Assembly: GCF_001514235.1 (NCBI RefSeq)
Contig: NZ_KQ948928.1
Span: 372,001-436,000, forward strand
From: Streptomyces caeruleatus
GTDB lineage: Bacteria > Actinomycetota > Actinomycetes > Streptomycetales > Streptomycetaceae
Length of the DNA stretch: 64,000 nucleotides
Reading direction: 5' to 3'
The translations under genes and the position numbers were made by a program. The notes beneath the pieces were generated by a model. That model was not told the origin of the DNA and made no database searches. It saw only the letters and a list, made by a program, of their open reading frames with translations. Shown here one piece after another: positions 60,812-64,000 of this stretch (positions are counted from its first letter, which is position 1; every line of letters starts with the position of its first letter).

Positions 60812-61519
60812 GTGCCGCACTATGAACGGGTGGAGAAAGTACGCCTTCTGGTCGTGGACGACGACCCGCCCATCGCCGACCTCGTCGCGACGGTCGCCCG
60901 CTACGAGGGCTGGCAGGCGATCACCGCGAACTCCGGCGAGGAGGCGCTGCGGCTGGCCGCCGAGTTCCATCCGGACATCGTGGTGCTGGACCTGATGCTG
61001 CCCGATCTGGACGGATTCGGCGTCCTGGACCGGCTGCGCGGCGCCGGGACGATGGTGCCCGTGGTGTTCCTCACCGCCCGCGACGGGGTCGCCGACCGGG
61101 TGGCCGGGCTGACCCGGGGAGGCGACGACTACCTGGTGAAACCGTTCGCCGTGGAGGAGCTGATGGCCCGGCTGCGGACCGTGCTGCGGCGCAGCGCCGG
61201 GCCCGGCTTCCAGCGTTCCGTCCTTCGGGTGGCCGACCTGATGATGGACGAGGACACTCGCGAGGTCCGCCGCGGCGACAAACTGCTCACGCTCACCCCG
61301 ACCGAGTACGAGGTGCTGCGCTACCTCATGCGCAAGTCACCGACCGTGCTCACCAAGGCGCAGATCCTCGACCACGTGTGGGAGTACGGCTTCGGCGGCC
61401 GCTCCAACGTCGTCGAGCTGGTCGTCAGCCGACTGCGCCGCAAGCTCGACGACACCGGCACCCCGCTGATCCACACCGTGCGGGGCTTCGGGTACGTGAT
61501 CCGGCAGGCGGCCGAGTGA
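60812..61519 (+). CDS. OmpR-family response regulator
   Basis: A 235-residue two-component regulator. The receiver domain has VVDDD near residue 11-15, the phosphoacceptor in VVLDLMLPDLDGFG, and the YLVKPF lysine. The DNA-binding winged helix includes LTLTPTEYEVLRYLMRKSPTVLTKAQILDHVW and GRSNVVELVVSRLRRKL. GTG 60812 is used; GTG 60830 is possible. It is divergent from the ferric-reductase-like operon across 133 bases and may control it. The kinase gene overlaps its stop by 4 bases. Confidence 0.92.
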   Translation: MPHYERVEKVRLLVVDDDPPIADLVATVARYEGWQAITANSGEEALRLAAEFHPDIVVLDLMLPDLDGFGVLDRLRGAGTMVPVVFLTARDGVADRVAGLTRGGDDYLVKPFAVEELMARLRTVLRRSAGPGFQRSVLRVADLMMDEDTREVRRGDKLLTLTPTEYEVLRYLMRKSPTVLTKAQILDHVWEYGFGGRSNVVELVVSRLRRKLDDTGTPLIHTVRGFGYVIRQAAE

Positions 61520-62991
61520 TCGGGCGGCTGCGGCGGACCTACCGCCGGCTGCGGCTCGGCACCCGGCTCGCACTGGGCCTCGGCGTGCTCTCCCTGGTCG
61601 TCTTCGGAGTCGTCGGCACCGCCCTGACGACGTACATGCGCGACTACCTGTCGGCCCAGCTGGACACCCAGCTCGCGCAGGGCCAGATCGCCCAGTCCAA
61701 GAGCATCGCGGACTACGGCACGCTGACCGGCAAGAAGTACTACAGCTGGTTCTACGCCGTGTACGACGTGGCCGACGGCACGCCCGAGCTGCGCAGGCCC
61801 GAGGACCCCGCCGACCTGCCGGAGGACGTCGACGACTTCACCGCGCTCGCCCGGGCGCAGAGCACCGCGCACACCGAGCTGCTGCGCACCGAGCACCTGC
61901 GGGGCAACGGCGAGTACCGGTTGCGCGCGTGCGAGGTCGAGCCCGGGGTGGTGCTGGTCAGCGCCGCGCCCATGGACGACATCGAGGACACCGTGGGCCA
62001 GCTGATCGCCATCCAGGCGGTCACCTTCGGACTGGCGCTGATGACCCTCGTGGTGGCCGGGCGGGGCATGCTGCGGCGCGGACTGAAGCCGCTGAGCGAC
62101 ATGGCGCACACCGCCCGCGGGATCACCTCGCACGATCTGACGGACTCGGCGCGACTGCCGGTCCGGCACGACAAGCGCAGCGGCGGCCCCGAGGTCGAGG
62201 AGCTGCGCACCGCCTTCAACACCATGCTGGAGCACATCGACGACTCCCTCGCGGTGCGCGCGGAGGCGGAACAGCGGCTGCGCCGCTTCGTGGCGGACGC
62301 CTCGCACGAGCTGCGTACCCCGCTGATGTCGGTACGGGGCTACGCCGACCTGTTCCAGTACGCCGCCGCCAACGCCCCCGAGGAGCGGGACAAGCACCTG
62401 GCCCGGCTGCGCGCCGAGGCCGCCCGGATGGGCTTCCTCCTGGACGACCTGCTGCTGCTCGCCCGTCTGGACGCCGCCGAGGTGGAGACACCGCTGCGGC
62501 TGCGGGAGGCAGACCTCGTCGAACTCGTCGAACAGGCGGCGGACGCGTTCCGGGTCACCCACGCCGACCACCCGCTGACGCTGGCCCCCGGCCCCGGTTC
62601 CCTGAAGCTGGTCCTGGACGCTCAGCGCATCCGCCAGGTCCTGGACAACCTGCTCACCAACGCCGCCATGCACACCCCGGCCGGCACGCAGGTCTCGGTG
62701 GCGGTGTCGATGGTGAACGGCGCCGCCCAGGCCCGGATCGCCGACGCCGGTCCCGGCATCCCGCCCGCCGACCGGGCCCGTGTCTTCGACCGCTTCTACC
62801 GCGTCGACAAGGCCCGCAGCCGCGACCGGGGCGGTAGCGGCCTGGGTCTGGCGGTCGCCCAGTCACTGGTCCGGGCCCACGGCGGCCGTATCGACCTGAC
62901 CAGCGAGCCGGGCGCGACGGTGTTCACGGTGACGATTCCGCTGACCGGAGCGGCTCCTTGGGGCCACAAACCCGCAACACAACACGTCTAG
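61516..62991 (+). CDS. Sensor histidine kinase
   Basis: A 491-residue membrane kinase. Two helices (about 20-42 and 170-195) flank a 130-residue extracytoplasmic sensor region. A HAMP domain follows, then HisKA with the phosphoacceptor histidine in DASHELRTPLM, and an HATPase with NLLTNAAMHTPAG, DAGPGIPP and GGSGLGLAVAQSLV. It partners with the response regulator encoded just upstream (GTGA overlap). The signal is unknown; redox state is possible given the divergent electron-transfer operon. Confidence 0.92.
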   Translation: MIGRLRRTYRRLRLGTRLALGLGVLSLVVFGVVGTALTTYMRDYLSAQLDTQLAQGQIAQSKSIADYGTLTGKKYYSWFYAVYDVADGTPELRRPEDPADLPEDVDDFTALARAQSTAHTELLRTEHLRGNGEYRLRACEVEPGVVLVSAAPMDDIEDTVGQLIAIQAVTFGLALMTLVVAGRGMLRRGLKPLSDMAHTARGITSHDLTDSARLPVRHDKRSGGPEVEELRTAFNTMLEHIDDSLAVRAEAEQRLRRFVADASHELRTPLMSVRGYADLFQYAAANAPEERDKHLARLRAEAARMGFLLDDLLLLARLDAAEVETPLRLREADLVELVEQAADAFRVTHADHPLTLAPGPGSLKLVLDAQRIRQVLDNLLTNAAMHTPAGTQVSVAVSMVNGAAQARIADAGPGIPPADRARVFDRFYRVDKARSRDRGGSGLGLAVAQSLVRAHGGRIDLTSEPGATVFTVTIPLTGAAPWGHKPATQHV

Positions 62992-63063
62992 ACTCTTCCA
63001 ACGGCCCGGCGCCCGTGGTCAGAAGCGGGCGAAACCTGTCAAACCCGAAGGGTATTCGGCGTT

Positions 63064-64000
63064 TTGATACGCATAGACTCAGTCACCAAGCGATACCCGG
63101 ACGGCACGGTGGCGGTCGATCGCCTCTCGTTGGAGATACCCGACCGCTCGATCACCGTTCTCGTGGGGCCGTCGGGCTGCGGGAAGACGACCACCCTGCG
63201 GATGATCAACCGGATGGTCGAGCCCAGTGAGGGCACCATCCTCATCGACGGCGTCGACAGCCGGCAGCAGCCGGTCAACACGCTGCGCCGGTCCATGGGA
63301 TACGTCATCCAGAACGCCGGTCTCTTCCAGCACCGCACGATCCTCGACAACATCGCCACCGTGCCCCGCATGCTGGGGTGGGGCAAGGAGAAGTCCCGGG
63401 CCAGGGCACGGGAGCTGATGGAACGGGTCGGCCTCGACGGCACGCTCGCCAAGCGGTACCCGTACCAGCTCTCCGGCGGCCAGCAGCAGCGCGTCGGTGT
63501 GGCGCGGGCGCTCGCGGCGGACCCGCCGGTGCTGCTGATGGACGAGCCGTTCTCGGCCGTCGACCCCGTGGTGCGCAAGGGACTGCAGGACGAACTCCTG
63601 CGGATCCAGGACGAGTTGGGCAAGACCATCGTCTTCGTCACCCATGACATCGACGAGGCCGTCAAGCTCGGCACGACCGTCGCCGTGCTGCGCACCGGCG
63701 GCAAGCTCGCCCAGTTCGCGCCGCCCGCCGAGCTGCTGTCCCGGCCGGCCGACGACTTCGTGGAGGACTTCCTCGGCGCCGACCGCGGTATCCGGAGGCT
63801 GTCGTTCTTCCCGGCGGCGGGCCTGGAGCTGCTGACCACCCCGGTCGTGGCCGTGGACGCCACCGCCGAGCGGATCGCCGAGGCCGGCGCCGCCGACACC
63901 CCGTACCTCCTCGTCACCGACGCCGACGGCAGGCCCCTCGGCTGGAGCGAGCCGCGGGACCTCACCGCCGGGGCGATCACGGCCGACCGACTCCTGCCGT
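63064..64000 (+). CDS. Quaternary-amine (OpuC/ProV-type) ABC ATPase, 3' end outside window
   Basis: At least 312 residues of an ABC ATPase of the glycine betaine/choline class. Walker A is GPSGCGKTT near residue 35, the Q loop VIQNAGLFQHRTILDNI, the signature LSGGQQQR and Walker B VLLMDEPFSAVDP. The C-terminal part begins a CBS-type regulatory region (ELLTTPVVAVDATAERIAEAG, YLLVTDADGRPLG) typical of OpuCA/ProV. TTG 63064 is the likely start, with GAAGGG about 13 bases upstream. Permease and binding protein genes are expected downstream of the window. It should serve osmoprotectant import. Confidence 0.92.
   Translation, partial: MIRIDSVTKRYPDGTVAVDRLSLEIPDRSITVLVGPSGCGKTTTLRMINRMVEPSEGTILIDGVDSRQQPVNTLRRSMGYVIQNAGLFQHRTILDNIATVPRMLGWGKEKSRARARELMERVGLDGTLAKRYPYQLSGGQQQRVGVARALAADPPVLLMDEPFSAVDPVVRKGLQDELLRIQDELGKTIVFVTHDIDEAVKLGTTVAVLRTGGKLAQFAPPAELLSRPADDFVEDFLGADRGIRRLSFFPAAGLELLTTPVVAVDATAERIAEAGAADTPYLLVTDADGRPLGWSEPRDLTAGAITADRLLP

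Noticed and set aside
1..64000. CRISPR arrays, insertion sequences, integrases or attachment sites
   Set aside because: No regularly spaced direct repeats with unique spacers, transposase, recombinase or matching flanking repeats were found.

Overview
The window reads as chromosomal DNA of a Streptomyces or a close relative. Base composition is very GC-rich, third codon positions are almost all G or C, GTG starts are common, many genes overlap by 4 bases (ATGA or GTGA), and the content is typical of the genus: ZapE, MurC, MsrB, a SpoIIE-type phosphatase with GAF domains, Rv1733c and DUF4142 proteins, and many secreted hydrolases. I see no rRNA, CRISPR array, insertion sequence or prophage.

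Layout. 1-9.1 kb: housekeeping genes (SulP transporter plus beta-carbonic anhydrase, zapE, a RibD-like reductase, murC, msrB, a PP2C phosphatase, a YbhN-like membrane protein). 9.4-16.0 kb, all minus strand: an accessory block. A Trypco1 protein is followed by a trypsin/NB-ARC/TPR protein broken by a frameshift, then two tandem 72-nt tRNA-like RNAs that end 3 nt before the start codon of an unrecognised 766-residue protein. 16.1-35.7 kb: a glycan-use locus with two GH3 enzymes, a GH5-like hydrolase, a BadF-type sugar kinase, a sugar ABC importer, a GH38 alpha-mannosidase, a secreted GH84 hexosaminidase with a beta-propeller, an RpiR regulator and a SIS protein. A 15-bp pseudo-palindrome recurs in front of three of its transcription units.

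35.9-43.1 kb: an Rv1733c-family protein, a DUF4142 protein, two exported alpha/beta hydrolases and a large GAF/SpoIIE/HATPase protein. 43.1-54.5 kb: a tightly coupled ten-gene operon behind a near-consensus Zur box. It encodes ATP-grasp, DUF364-like, cysteine-synthase-like, dipeptide-epimerase-like and methyltransferase enzymes, an MFS exporter and a complete peptide/opine-type ABC importer. I read it as a candidate non-NRPS metallophore (zincophore) make-export-reimport system. Next to it lies a DUF2470 gene with a strong iron box. 55.3-64 kb: a secreted protein, a two-gene lipoprotein pair, a flavin-based electron-transfer operon (ferric-reductase-like protein, duplicated FMN-binding protein, ApbE), a divergent two-component system and the start of an OpuC-type ABC ATPase.

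The items most worth a second look are the tRNA-like pair fused to the 766-residue gene, the Zur-box operon, the GH5-like gene with no canonical start codon, two nearly identical REP-like elements inside coding sequences, and three genes whose stop codons lie inside short tandem repeats.
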